NCBI RefSeq assembly: GCF_039614845.1
Contig: NZ_JBDIML010000002.1
Location: 124,001-188,000 of the forward strand
DNA length: 64,000 nt
Origin: Ornithinibacillus xuwenensis
GTDB taxonomy: Bacteria > Bacillota > Bacilli > Bacillales > Amphibacillaceae
Direction: 5' to 3'
The notes beneath the pieces are model-generated. The model ran no database searches, was not told where the DNA came from, and was given only the letters and a program-made list of their open reading frames with translations. The stretch's first letter is position 1, and the number at the start of each line of letters is the position of its first letter. The position numbers and the translations under genes were made by a program. Below are positions 1 to 8,978 of this stretch, one piece after another.

Positions 1-2
1 AG

Positions 3-437
3 TTAATCGGAATTAACTCCATGAAAATAAATCAGGAAGCGGTTGAAGGGATTGGCTTTTCCATTCCCATTGATTCTGCTAGACCGATAATTGATGAATT
101 AGAGAAGACTGGTGAGGTGAAGCGACCATACTTAGGGGTTGAGATTTATTCCTTAGAAGAAATTCCTCATTTAGAATGGTCGGAAACATTAAATCTTCCG
201 AACGATGTCAAGGGTGGCGTCTATGTATGGAGTGTTGAAGCACTATCACCTGCAGATGAAGCGGGATTACAGCGTCTAGATGTTATTACACACTTAGATG
301 ATAAGCCAATTATGAATATAATTGACCTAAGAAAAATCTTATACCAAGAGAAAGAGGTTGGTGATGAGATTAAGATTACGTATTATCGCGATGGAGAACG
401 TGTGAATACAACGATGACCTTAGGGGTTCAACAATAA
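3..437 (+). CDS. HtrA-type serine protease, C-terminal part (PDZ domain), partial
   Basis: The reading frame is open from the left edge, so the ATG at 21 is internal and the N-terminal protease domain lies outside the window. What is seen begins with the end of the trypsin-like domain (LIGINS, then GIGFSIPID, a typical HtrA ending) and continues into a PDZ domain (YLGVEIYSLEEIP, GGVYVWSV, SPADEAGLQRLDVI, about residues 40-135). HtrA proteins are membrane-anchored envelope proteases for misfolded proteins. Position upstream of rlmH on the same strand suggests the htrC (yyxA) gene of the walRK-htrC-rlmH neighbourhood; the paralogue assignment is inference. It ends in a strong terminator. Confidence 0.85.
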   Translation, partial: LIGINSMKINQEAVEGIGFSIPIDSARPIIDELEKTGEVKRPYLGVEIYSLEEIPHLEWSETLNLPNDVKGGVYVWSVEALSPADEAGLQRLDVITHLDDKPIMNIIDLRKILYQEKEVGDEIKITYYRDGERVNTTMTLGVQQ

Positions 438-445
438 GAAAGTTT

Positions 446-488
446 AAGGAGCTATCTCTCTTTTGTAGTAGAGATAGCTCCTTTTATG
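446..488 (+). terminator. Rho-independent terminator after the HtrA gene
   Basis: Perfect 14-bp inverted repeat, AAGGAGCTATCTCT at 446-459 with its complement at 470-483, followed by TTTT. It lies 9 bp after the stop codon. Confidence 0.85.
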
Positions 489-528
489 AACATGTAGGTA
501 GAAAAGTGAATGAAAATAGACCTATAGG

Positions 529-713
529 TTATCCACATTTTCAGTAATTTTATTCACAATATGTGTATAAATAATAAAGATAAGAAGGCAAGTACTATAT
601 TTAGTAAATATTTCTTAACAAAACACAAAATAACTACGAACATTTGTGCATATGTGGATAACTTTGTGGATATTCTGGGTATTATTCCTTTTTAGGGTCC
701 AAACTTATGCACA
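529..713. promoter_or_regulatory. DnaA-box cluster
   Basis: Five exact matches to the DnaA box TTATNCACA occur within 185 bp: 529-537 and 550-558 on the plus strand, 562-570 and 653-661 on the minus strand, and 705-713 on the plus strand. Two one-mismatch boxes lie at 645-653 and 665-673. The stretch is AT-rich and has no gene; the last box lies just outside the stop of the DoxX gene. B. subtilis has DnaA-box clusters outside oriC that tune initiation, and from memory one lies next to rlmH (yydA). Whether this one binds DnaA is inference. Confidence 0.8.
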
Positions 714-719
714 ATCCTC

Positions 720-1091
720 TTAAAAAGTTTTTCCTCTGATATGCTTCCAGCAAATGAATAAAAGAATAAGCATCACGATATCCAGTCTCGCATGAAACGC
801 AAAAGATACAATGCCTTGTTTCATAAGGATTGGAAATTTCGTTAGATAGATTGCGCCAAGCATAATAATAATTAACGGTATCACTGCCTGCCTCACATAC
901 ATTCTTCCAATAATAAGCGCGCCACAAGCAAGTTCAATAATTGCAATAAGCAGCAAAGTGGATTCAGGAAAAGGTAAACCGAGATTGAAAAATGTTTGCC
1001 TAAATTCAGGCATGACTAGCTTCATTACACCAGAAGTTATAAATACATAGCCGATTGCATAGCAAATCCAATTTGCGGTGTTCAGTTGCAT
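720..1091 (-). CDS. DoxX-family small membrane protein
   Basis: 123 residues with four hydrophobic segments (about 8-27, 43-62, 70-87, 98-116), the size and topology of the DoxX/DoxD-like family. The motif SGVMKLV near residue 20 and LPFPESTLLL before the second helix fit this family. Such proteins sit in the cytoplasmic membrane and their role is mostly unknown. The gene stands alone, divergent from the sugar operon, with an AGGAGG-like ribosome site (GGAGGAG on the minus strand near 1105). The DnaA boxes lie directly downstream. Confidence 0.75.
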   Translation of the reverse strand: MQLNTANWICYAIGYVFITSGVMKLVMPEFRQTFFNLGLPFPESTLLLIAIIELACGALIIGRMYVRQAVIPLIIIMLGAIYLTKFPILMKQGIVSFAFHARLDIVMLILLFICWKHIRGKTF

Positions 1092-1186
1092 TCTGATTCG
1101 AATCTCCTCCTAGAAAATAAGTATGAATTCACTAATATATATGCATGGTATAGGACAAACTTTCCATCTAAAAATCCGCCATTTTT

Positions 1187-1200
1187 GGAAACCGGTTTAC
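1187..1200. promoter_or_regulatory. LacI-family operator, upstream copy
   Basis: GGAAACCGGTTTAC, one base off the perfect palindrome GAAACCGGTTTC seen again at 1303-1314. It lies 19 bp upstream of the -35 box of the sugar operon promoter. The central CG of a palindrome with AAACCGGTTT arms is typical of LacI/GalR-family operators; the repressor encoded at 4633 is the likely ligand. Confidence 0.65.
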
Positions 1201-1218
1201 AAAATTATGTATTAAAGG

Positions 1219-1247
1219 TTGATTTTTTTGTATATTATAAATATAAT
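1219..1247 (+). promoter_or_regulatory. Sigma-A promoter of the beta-glucoside ABC operon
   Basis: TTGATT at 1219-1224 and TATAAT at 1242-1247 with a 17-bp spacer. Transcription would start near 1254, inside or beside the cre site at 1256-1267. Confidence 0.7.
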
Positions 1248-1255
1248 ACAATTTA

Positions 1256-1267
1256 GAAAGCGCTTTC
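1256..1267. promoter_or_regulatory. cre site (CcpA binding)
   Basis: GAAAGCGCTTTC is a perfect palindrome matching the core of the catabolite responsive element consensus. It overlaps the predicted start of transcription, where CcpA would repress the operon when preferred sugars are present. Confidence 0.75.
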
Positions 1268-1301
1268 CTTAGAGTTAGTTCTGTTTTTTTTATCGCATTT
1301 A

Positions 1302-1315
1302 CGAAACCGGTTTCC
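1302..1315. promoter_or_regulatory. LacI-family operator, downstream copy
   Basis: CGAAACCGGTTTCC contains the perfect 12-bp palindrome GAAACCGGTTTC. It lies about 50 bp after the predicted start of transcription and about 115 bp from the upstream copy, so repression by looping is possible (inference). Confidence 0.7.
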
Positions 1316-1457
1316 ATGAAGTTTCGTAAGGTGATGGTCATAAGACAGATCAAAATGTGTGAAGTAAGGAGGTTTACATGAGCTTACGTTTTTAAAGCAG
1401 CCTTTGTTTCTACTTCATGATGATGGATTTACTAAACTTTTAGGGGGTAATGAGTTA

Positions 1458-2732
1458 ATGAGAATGAGTAAGTATTTTTGGACATTGGGGCTATTCATTG
1501 CACTGGTATTTTTCCTTGCAGCTTGTGGCGATGATGAGGCGAGTAGTGATGGGAAGGTTACATTAGATTTTTGGGTTTTTGGTGCCACGAATTATGAGGA
1601 TTTAGCGAAGGAATATGAGAAACAAAATCCAGATGTGAAAATTAAAGTACGTACAGCAGAGACAGAGGAACATCATAATGGCTTATTCACGTCACTTTCA
1701 GCAGGAAGTGGTGCTCCTGATATCGCCATGCTGGAGGTTGACCAGCTAGATCGCTTTAAGGATGCGCAAGATCGTTTTTCCAATTTATATGACCTTGGGG
1801 CGAAGGATGTACAAGATAAGTATTTAGATTGGAAATGGAATATCGCGGAAAACAGTGAAGGTGACTTCCTATTCGGATTACCTACTGATATTGGACCGAA
1901 AGCAATGTTCTATCGTGTTGATGTATTTGAGGAAGCTGGGTTACCGACAGAGCCTAGTGAGGTTGAAGCACTTATCCAAACAAAAGCTGATTTTATCGAA
2001 GTAGGGAAACAAATCAAGGAAGAAACAGGTAAACCAATGGTTGATAGTATGGAAATGGCCTATCGTGCAATTATTGATGGTGCCGAACAAAGTTTCTTTG
2101 ATCAAGAAGGTAATCTGTTAATTGAAAATGATGGAAATGCCGTGAAACAAGCATATGACCTAGCCGTTGAAATGGACTCTCTTGGTCTAGTTGGCGAATA
2201 TACAATGTGGACACCTGAATGGGGTAATGCCGTTAATAATGGTGATTTTGCGGTTGAAATGGGAGCAGCATGGTTAAAAGGCTGGATGATAGGTAATGCG
2301 CCAGATGCAGCAGGTCAATTCCGAATTGCTACATTACCGCCAGAATTTGCTGGAAACTGGGGTGGCTCATACATTTCCATTCCAAAAGAAACAGATCATC
2401 CTGAAGAAGCATATGCGTTTGTAGAATGGTTAGTATCACCAGAAAATCAATTAGTATCGTTCCAAAGTGAAGCTGGATTATTCCCTTCTTCTCCTGAGGT
2501 ATACGAAATGGAAGACTTTAAAAACACAACAGATGAATTCTTTGGTGGTCAAAGTACAGCACAGTACTTTGCAAAAGCAACAGAAGACATTTCGGTTATC
2601 TATAAAGGACCAGACTATGTAAGTGTTCATAATGAAATCCTAACCGCATTAGAAAATGTTCAACAAGGTGCAGATGCTGATGAGGAATGGGATGCAGCAG
2701 TTGAGCGTATAAAAGGAGTTATCAGTCGCTAG
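1458..2732 (+). CDS. Sugar ABC transporter substrate-binding lipoprotein
   Basis: Family 1 extracellular solute-binding protein of about 424 residues. The start at 1458 follows AGGGGG and gives a short lipoprotein signal with a lipobox (FFLAAC, cysteine about residue 23), so it is anchored to the outer face of the membrane. DFWVFGATNYEDLAKEYEK and the C-terminal GGSYISIPKETDHPEEAYAF are typical of oligosaccharide binders of the carbohydrate uptake 1 family. The two permeases, LacI regulator and GH1 enzyme that follow point to a beta-glucoside as ligand. No ATPase gene is present in the operon, so a shared MsmX-type ATPase elsewhere is likely. Confidence 0.88.
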   Translation: MRMSKYFWTLGLFIALVFFLAACGDDEASSDGKVTLDFWVFGATNYEDLAKEYEKQNPDVKIKVRTAETEEHHNGLFTSLSAGSGAPDIAMLEVDQLDRFKDAQDRFSNLYDLGAKDVQDKYLDWKWNIAENSEGDFLFGLPTDIGPKAMFYRVDVFEEAGLPTEPSEVEALIQTKADFIEVGKQIKEETGKPMVDSMEMAYRAIIDGAEQSFFDQEGNLLIENDGNAVKQAYDLAVEMDSLGLVGEYTMWTPEWGNAVNNGDFAVEMGAAWLKGWMIGNAPDAAGQFRIATLPPEFAGNWGGSYISIPKETDHPEEAYAFVEWLVSPENQLVSFQSEAGLFPSSPEVYEMEDFKNTTDEFFGGQSTAQYFAKATEDISVIYKGPDYVSVHNEILTALENVQQGADADEEWDAAVERIKGVISR

Positions 2733-2847
2733 GAATCGGAATTGATTGTTAACAGCTTGGCGTGAAGTGAAATCAGTGGGGGAATTTCCCCCGCTGAACA
2801 CGTTAACGCAGTGTTATCGAAATATGGAAGGAAAGGAAGGGGAAGCA

Positions 2848-3777
2848 TTGGTATTTAAGGGGAGAGGAAAGTATCGTTCTGAAGAAAAAAAAGATAAAAT
2901 AAGTGCCTACTTATATATTTCACCCTTCTTTATCATATTTGCCATTATTGGCTTATATCCAGCACTATTCAGTCTCTATTTAGCCTTTCAAAAATGGAAT
3001 GGGTTAGGTGAGATGACATATGTTGGTCTACAAAACTTTACCATCGTCTTACAAGATCCAATTTTTTGGAAGTCCGTTTATAACACGATTGTAATGGGGT
3101 TAATGGGAACAGCACCACAAATTATTATTGGTATCATATTAGCATTCCTATTAAATCAAGCCTTCTTAAAATTAAAAAACACGTTCAGAGCGATGATTTT
3201 TATGCCGTATATCACATCGATGGTAGCGGTAGCCTTGGTATTTGGAGTGTTCTTCAGTAATAATGAGACGTCACTAGCAAACTACATATTAAACTTGTTT
3301 GGAATGGACTCTGTAGCATGGAAAACAGATGAGTGGGGAGTTAAAATCGCAATCTCCTTTATGGTATTTTGGCGGTGGATCGGCTACAATACCATCATTT
3401 ATTTAGCCGGCCTGCAAAGTATACCGAAGGAGCTCTATGAAGCTGCCAAAATTGACGGTGCGAATATCATGCAACAGTTCCGTTACATTACCATTCCGTT
3501 ATTAAAACCATTTATTCTACTAACTGTATTCTTTTCAACGGTCGGTGCACTTCAATTATTCACAGAGCCAACAGTCTTCCTGGGCGGTTCAGCTTTTAGT
3601 CGCACAGAGGCTATGACAGTAGTGATGTACTTGTATCGTGATGCATTTAATTTACAATCGTTTGGTACTGGTTCAGCTACAGCGATTATCCTGTTAGTCA
3701 TCATTATTATCTTTTCAGCATTAAACACCTTTTTAACATCTGGTATTGGAAAAAGAAGAAGGGGGTATAAGTCATGA
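2848..3777 (+). CDS. Sugar ABC transporter permease (MalF type)
   Basis: Inner-membrane permease of the binding-protein-dependent transport family, with about six membrane segments and the EAA loop (ELYEAAKIDGAN, then FRYITIPLLKP) that contacts the ATPase. TTG at 2848 is chosen as start because AAGGAAGGGG lies 8 bp upstream; the ATG at 2824 in the same frame has no ribosome site. It overlaps the next permease gene by 4 bp (ATGA), so the two are translationally coupled and form one heterodimeric channel. Confidence 0.87.
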   Translation: MVFKGRGKYRSEEKKDKISAYLYISPFFIIFAIIGLYPALFSLYLAFQKWNGLGEMTYVGLQNFTIVLQDPIFWKSVYNTIVMGLMGTAPQIIIGIILAFLLNQAFLKLKNTFRAMIFMPYITSMVAVALVFGVFFSNNETSLANYILNLFGMDSVAWKTDEWGVKIAISFMVFWRWIGYNTIIYLAGLQSIPKELYEAAKIDGANIMQQFRYITIPLLKPFILLTVFFSTVGALQLFTEPTVFLGGSAFSRTEAMTVVMYLYRDAFNLQSFGTGSATAIILLVIIIIFSALNTFLTSGIGKRRRGYKS

Positions 3778-4607
3778 AAGTAAAAAAACGATTTTCACTT
3801 AGTCGGTTTTTCATGTATTCATTCTTAGTCGTTGCATCTTTCATTTCTATATTTCCTTTTTACTGGATGTTCGTAATGGCGACAAGGCCAAGTGCTGCCT
3901 ATAATTCGATTCCGCCAACAATTACACCAGGAGAACGATTAGTTGAAAATTTCCTCGCCGTACTGGATAAGATTCCATTTTGGCAATCGATGTGGAACAC
4001 ATTAGTTCTCTGTACGGTAGTCACCTTGGTGGTGCTTTTCATTAGTTCGCTTGCCGGCTTTGCCTTTTCGAAATTTAAGTTTCCTGGTAAAAACGCGCTA
4101 TTTCTAGCCATTTTGTTAACGATGATTATTCCACCGCAGCTGGGGATTATTCCACAATATTATTTAGTAGCGAAATTTGGCTTACTGGATTCCCTATTTG
4201 GTGCGATGATTATCTTTTTCTTAAATCCGTTAGGGATCTTTTTAATGCGACAGTATATTAGTCAGTCCGTATCCGATGAGTTAGTGGAGGCTGCGAAGTT
4301 AGATGGGTGCTCGAACTTTCGTATTTTTAGAAGTATTGTACTCCCTATCATCTTGCCGGCCTTTGCAACATTAGGAATTATTGTATTCACGGCAACTTGG
4401 GGTGAATTCTTATGGCAATTTACTGTGCTACGAGATCCAGAATCCTATACAATACAAGTAGCGTTATCCTCGTTAAATTCGACTAACAATGTCGACTTTG
4501 GAATGCTGCTTTCAGGGGTTTTCTGGGCGACCATTCCATTAGTAATCGTATTTCTACTATTTAACAAACTATTTATTTCGAGTATTACAGAGGGATCTTT
4601 AAAATAA
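3774..4607 (+). CDS. Sugar ABC transporter permease (MalG type)
   Basis: 277 residues, six predicted membrane helices and the conserved EAA loop (ELVEAAKLDGCSNFRIF, then LPIILPA). N-terminal PFYWMFVMATRPS is typical of MalG-like carbohydrate permeases. The start overlaps the preceding gene (ATGA). It works with the MalF-type partner and the lipoprotein upstream. Confidence 0.88.
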   Translation: MKVKKRFSLSRFFMYSFLVVASFISIFPFYWMFVMATRPSAAYNSIPPTITPGERLVENFLAVLDKIPFWQSMWNTLVLCTVVTLVVLFISSLAGFAFSKFKFPGKNALFLAILLTMIIPPQLGIIPQYYLVAKFGLLDSLFGAMIIFFLNPLGIFLMRQYISQSVSDELVEAAKLDGCSNFRIFRSIVLPIILPAFATLGIIVFTATWGEFLWQFTVLRDPESYTIQVALSSLNSTNNVDFGMLLSGVFWATIPLVIVFLLFNKLFISSITEGSLK

Positions 4608-4632
4608 TTTCATAAGTCAGAAGGGAACAGAC

Positions 4633-5661
4633 ATGAACTTAACCATAAAAGATATTGCAAAGATGGCAGGAGTATCACCAGGAACCGTTTCGAAAATTAT
4701 CAATAACTATGGTGGGATTGGCGAGAGTACAAAGCAAAAGGTACAAAAGGTCATTGAGGAAACGGGCTATCGCCCTACTTTTTCAGCAAAGTCTCTAGCA
4801 ACCAAGAAATCCAATCTAATTGGATTAATCTACGCAGGTAAAATAAATGTTGATTTCACCCATCCGTTTTTCAATAAGGTGATGACATCCTTTAAGAAAA
4901 TCATTGGTGAGCTTGGCTACGATATTTTGATGTTTTCGAATGAACAATTTCATCAGGATCAAGGAAGCTATTTAGCTCGCTGTCGTCATTTCCAAGTGGA
5001 TGGTTGTTTGATTATTGCTGGTGAAGAAATAGAAGAAGCGGTTTATGAGCTCGTCCAAAGTGAGATACCGTGTGTTGGAGTCGACTTGAATTTGACTGGG
5101 CCGAGATATAGCTATGTCATGACAGACAATGAAAAAATCTCCAGTAAAGTAGTTGAGCATTTATACCTGCAAAACATTCGTGATATTGGCTTCATTAATG
5201 GAAAGAAGGATTCATCGGTAGCAATTTTACGTGAACAAGGATTTATTGAATCGATGAAGCAATTTGGCATTCCCATTAATAAGGATTGGATTTACCATGG
5301 GGACTTCTTTGAACAAAGTGGTTACCAGGCAATGAAGAAAATATTAGCAAATCCTCCATATCCGAAGGCGATCTTTGCAGCTTCTGACTTAATGGCATTT
5401 GGAGCAAAAAAAGCAATTGAAGAGCATGGGTTAACGATTCCAACCGATATAAGCTTAATCGGCTGTGATGATATAGAGTCGTGTCAATATAGTACACCAC
5501 AATTAACAACGGTAAAGCAGGATAAGGAAAAACTAGGGAAGCTAGCTGCTCATTTATTAAATGATTTAATTAATGGGGAGATGGAGAAAAAACCACTATT
5601 AGTTGATCCTGAACTCGTCTTGCGAGAATCCTGTACACCAGTTCGAAAGCAAATTTTGTGA
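4633..5661 (+). CDS. LacI-family transcriptional repressor
   Basis: 342 residues: N-terminal helix-turn-helix (TIKDIAKMAGVSPGTVSKII, residues 4-23) with hinge helix, then a periplasmic-binding-protein-like sugar-sensing domain (for example DFTHPFFNKVM, FAASDLMAFGAKKAIEE, LIGCDDIE). It sits inside the operon between permease and glycosidase genes and probably binds the GAAACCGGTTTC palindromes at 1187 and 1302, being released by the imported beta-glucoside or its product. Ligand identity is inference from context. Confidence 0.88.
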   Translation: MNLTIKDIAKMAGVSPGTVSKIINNYGGIGESTKQKVQKVIEETGYRPTFSAKSLATKKSNLIGLIYAGKINVDFTHPFFNKVMTSFKKIIGELGYDILMFSNEQFHQDQGSYLARCRHFQVDGCLIIAGEEIEEAVYELVQSEIPCVGVDLNLTGPRYSYVMTDNEKISSKVVEHLYLQNIRDIGFINGKKDSSVAILREQGFIESMKQFGIPINKDWIYHGDFFEQSGYQAMKKILANPPYPKAIFAASDLMAFGAKKAIEEHGLTIPTDISLIGCDDIESCQYSTPQLTTVKQDKEKLGKLAAHLLNDLINGEMEKKPLLVDPELVLRESCTPVRKQIL

Positions 5662-5672
5662 GGAGGTAAAGC

Positions 5673-7016
5673 ATGGCAATTATACAGTTACCGAAAAACA
5701 TAAAATATGGGGTGGCAACGGCAGCCTACCAAATTGAAGGCGCAACAACCGAAGATGGAAGAGGCTTGTCCATATGGGATACATTCGCCAAAACTCCTGG
5801 TAAGGTCGTAAATGGGGATAATGGTGATATTGCATGTGATAGCTACCATCGATACAAGGAAGATGTTCAATTAGTTAAGGATCTCGGCTGTGATATCTAT
5901 CGCTTCTCCGTTTCATGGCCCCGTATTCTTCCGAATGGTACTGGTGAGGTAAATCAGAAAGGGCTAGATTATTATCATCGTCTTGTCGATGAATTATTAG
6001 CACAGGGCATTGAACCAATGTGTACCCTATACCACTGGGATCTCCCGCAAGCATTACAGGATAATGGCGGATGGGAGAACCGTGCTACGATTGATGCATT
6101 TGTAGAATATGCGGAAATCATGTTTAAGGAATTTGAAGGGAAAGTAAGTAAGTGGATTACGATAAACGAACCTTGGTGTGTATCATTTCTATCAAACTAT
6201 TTAGGTGTGCATGCGCCAGGGAAACAAAGTCTGCAGGCAGCAACTACCATCTCTCACCACCTTCTCGTAGCACATGGTAAAACGGTTAAGCGTTATAGAG
6301 AGCTTGGCATGACTGGTGAAATCGGATATGCACCAAATACAACTTGGAAGGAACCCTTTAGTAATCAGCAGCAGGATATTGAAGCGTGTCAACGTGAAGT
6401 CGGCTACTTAATCGACTGGTTTTTTGATCCAGTATTTCTAGGGAAATATCCAGCCTATTTAGTAGATTGGTATAAGCAAAAGGGTGTAACGTTAAACATC
6501 GAACCTGGAGACATGGAAGTCATTCAGGAAAAGATAGATTTCGTCGGAATCAATTATTACAATGGGAATGTTGCTCGATATAAAGAAGGTAGTGGGCTAT
6601 TCGATTGTGAAGACCTGGATATGGGGTATAATCGAACCGATATTAATTGGCCTATCTATCCAGAAGGCTTCTATAAGGTGTTAACCTATGTGCATAAACG
6701 TTATGGCAATACACCGATTTATATAACGGAAAATGGTGCTTGCTATAATGATGATGTGGAAAATAATCAAGTGAAGGATCAGGGACGAATTGATTATCTG
6801 AAGACACATTTAGCAGCATTGCAAGCGAGTATAGCGTCCGGTGTCCCAATAGCTGGTTATATTTGTTGGTCATTACTTGATAACTATGAATGGGCAGAGG
6901 GCTATACGATGCGATTTGGCTTAGTTCATATGAATTATCGCACATTAGAACGGACGAAAAAGGATAGCTATTATTGGTATCAGAAAGTCATTCAGAATGG
7001 CTGGTATGAGCTGTAA
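5673..7016 (+). CDS. GH1 family beta-glucosidase
   Basis: 447 residues, the normal GH1 length. The acid/base glutamate is in INEPW (about residue 165) and the nucleophile glutamate in YITENGA (about residue 352); the N-terminal signature GVATAAYQIEGA and the C-terminal YICWSLLDNYEWAEGY are present. No signal peptide, so it acts in the cytoplasm on disaccharides delivered by the ABC transporter. In an ABC (not PTS) operon, unphosphorylated beta-glucosides such as cellobiose are the expected substrate, though 6-phospho activity cannot be excluded. A terminator follows. Confidence 0.9.
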   Translation: MAIIQLPKNIKYGVATAAYQIEGATTEDGRGLSIWDTFAKTPGKVVNGDNGDIACDSYHRYKEDVQLVKDLGCDIYRFSVSWPRILPNGTGEVNQKGLDYYHRLVDELLAQGIEPMCTLYHWDLPQALQDNGGWENRATIDAFVEYAEIMFKEFEGKVSKWITINEPWCVSFLSNYLGVHAPGKQSLQAATTISHHLLVAHGKTVKRYRELGMTGEIGYAPNTTWKEPFSNQQQDIEACQREVGYLIDWFFDPVFLGKYPAYLVDWYKQKGVTLNIEPGDMEVIQEKIDFVGINYYNGNVARYKEGSGLFDCEDLDMGYNRTDINWPIYPEGFYKVLTYVHKRYGNTPIYITENGACYNDDVENNQVKDQGRIDYLKTHLAALQASIASGVPIAGYICWSLLDNYEWAEGYTMRFGLVHMNYRTLERTKKDSYYWYQKVIQNGWYEL

Positions 7017-7039
7017 CTTTATTTAATACGATACATGGG

Positions 7040-7089
7040 AAAAGACTTTTCTTGCGCTTTATTAGGTGGAGCGGGGAAAAGTCTTTTTA
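7040..7089 (+). terminator. Terminator of the beta-glucoside ABC operon
   Basis: 12-bp stem AAAAGACTTTTC at 7040-7051 and its complement at 7076-7087, separated by a 24-base loop and ending in T residues. Confidence 0.65.
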
Positions 7090-7107
7090 TAGCGAAAAAA
7101 AATAATC

Positions 7108-7136
7108 TTGATAAGCCAATTAAATAAACTTATAAT
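7108..7136 (+). promoter_or_regulatory. Sigma-A promoter of the ABC exporter gene
   Basis: TTGATA at 7108-7113 and TATAAT at 7131-7136 with a 17-bp spacer, about 85 bp before the start codon. Confidence 0.65.
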
Positions 7137-7221
7137 TTTCTTTATACTTTGTAAAGATGTATAGTATAAAAGGATAAACCTATTCGGAATGAATTTTATA
7201 TACATAAAGGAAGTGCTTGAC

Positions 7222-8937
7222 TTGTTAAAACGGTTTTTCTCCTATTACAAACCACATAAGCGGCTATTTATTATTGACTTCTCCTGTGCAGTTTTTGTTG
7301 CCATATTAGAGCTTGCTTTTCCAATTGCTGTACAAGAATTTATTGATGAATTACTCCCGAAGGAAGACTGGGGTGTCATTGTTCTCGTTAGTATATCGCT
7401 ATTGGCAGTCTATTTATTAAGTACCTTTATGCAGTACGTGGTAACCTATTGGGGACATAAATTAGGTGTGAATATCGAAACAGACATGCGTCAGGATTTA
7501 TTTCAGCATGTCCAAAGACAGTCCTTCCGTTTCTTTGATAATACCAAGACAGGACATGTGATGAGTAGAATTACGAATGATTTATTTGATATTGGCGAAT
7601 TTGCACACCATGGTCCAGAGGATTTATTTATTGCCATGATGACCTTTGTTGGTGCATTTGGCTTAATGTTTAATATTAACTTCCAGCTGACCTTAATCAT
7701 CCTCGTAATTGTTCCAATTCTAATTTGGTTAATTACCTATAGTAATATTAAAATGAATCAGGCTTGGAAATCGATGTATGAGGAAATCGCAGAGGTAAAT
7801 GGACGAGTTGAGGATGCGGTTTCTGGAGTTCGGGTCGTTCAATCCTTCACGAATGAAGACTATGAAATGAAACGCTTCACAAAGGATAACTACAACTTCC
7901 GAAATGCAAAAGTCGGCGCTTATCGTGTGATGGCCTTTGTTCATTCCAATATCTATATGATGATGCGTTTGATTGTATTAGTTGTGTTAGTGGTTGGAGC
8001 TTGGCTTTCCTTCAACAATAAAATGACCTACGGGGAGCTCGTAAGCTTTATCTTATTTACCAATGTCTTGTTTAATCCAATCAATAAAATCAGTGCACTC
8101 CTTGAGCTCTATCCAAAAGGAATGGCAGGATTTAAACGTTTTGTGGATATTCTAGACACAGAACCAGATGTACAGGATAGAAAGGGTGCTGTTCCTGCAA
8201 AGGACTTAAAAGGATTCATTTCCTTCCATAAAGTAACCTTTGGCTATGAAAAAACACAAGGACCGATTATTAAAGCGATGAGCTTTAATATTAATGCCGG
8301 TGAGACCGTTGCTTTTGTAGGACCATCTGGTGCAGGGAAAACAACAATTTCGTCCTTAATCCCTCGTTTTTATGATGTGGATAGTGGTCAAATCACAATT
8401 GATGGTATGGATATTCGCGATATGACGAAGAAATCGCTTCGTGAGCATATTGGAATTGTACAGCAGGATGTATTTCTATTCACTGGGACATTACGTGAAA
8501 ATATTGCCTACGGGAAGCTGAATGCGACAGAGGAAGAAATTCGAGAAGCGGCAAGAAGAGCACATCTAGAGGAATTCATTCATGAATTACCAGATGGCTA
8601 TGACACACAAGTCGGAGAACGTGGCTTAAAACTATCTGGTGGTCAAAAGCAACGTATCGCGATTGCTCGTATGTTCTTGAAGAACCCACCAATCTTAATT
8701 TTAGATGAAGCAACTTCTGCACTGGATACCGAAACCGAAATGATCATTCAGCAAGCACTGAATGATTTAGCGAAAGACCGAACAACCCTTGTGATTGCGC
8801 ACCGATTGGCAACAATTCGTAATGCAGATCGGATTATGGTCGTAACGAAAAAAGGAATTGAAGAAGAAGGAAGTCACGAAGAATTATTAAAACGTGAAGG
8901 CGTATTTGCGAACCTGCATAAGGTTCAAATGCAATAA
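7222..8937 (+). CDS. ABC exporter, fused membrane and ATPase half-transporter
   Basis: Half-size exporter of about 571 residues. N-terminal six-helix membrane domain (about residues 10-300), then an ATPase domain with Walker A GPSGAGKTT, signature LSGGQKQR, Walker B ILILDEATSALD and H-loop IAHR. Family members work as homo- or heterodimers exporting lipids, peptides or drugs; substrate is unknown. The TTG at 7222 is preferred as start because AAAGGAAGTG lies about 9 bp before it; the ATG at 7189 has only a weak site. Single-gene unit with its own promoter and terminator. Confidence 0.88.
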   Translation: MLKRFFSYYKPHKRLFIIDFSCAVFVAILELAFPIAVQEFIDELLPKEDWGVIVLVSISLLAVYLLSTFMQYVVTYWGHKLGVNIETDMRQDLFQHVQRQSFRFFDNTKTGHVMSRITNDLFDIGEFAHHGPEDLFIAMMTFVGAFGLMFNINFQLTLIILVIVPILIWLITYSNIKMNQAWKSMYEEIAEVNGRVEDAVSGVRVVQSFTNEDYEMKRFTKDNYNFRNAKVGAYRVMAFVHSNIYMMMRLIVLVVLVVGAWLSFNNKMTYGELVSFILFTNVLFNPINKISALLELYPKGMAGFKRFVDILDTEPDVQDRKGAVPAKDLKGFISFHKVTFGYEKTQGPIIKAMSFNINAGETVAFVGPSGAGKTTISSLIPRFYDVDSGQITIDGMDIRDMTKKSLREHIGIVQQDVFLFTGTLRENIAYGKLNATEEEIREAARRAHLEEFIHELPDGYDTQVGERGLKLSGGQKQRIAIARMFLKNPPILILDEATSALDTETEMIIQQALNDLAKDRTTLVIAHRLATIRNADRIMVVTKKGIEEEGSHEELLKREGVFANLHKVQMQ

Positions 8938-8940
8938 TAG

Positions 8941-8978
8941 GAGAAGATTTGCCTTGAGTGGGCAAATCTTCTTTTTTT
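8941..8978 (+). terminator. Terminator after the ABC exporter
   Basis: Perfect 12-bp stem AGAAGATTTGCC at 8942-8953 with its complement at 8961-8972, then T6. It may also serve the convergent hydrolase gene, whose stop is at 8977. Confidence 0.8.
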
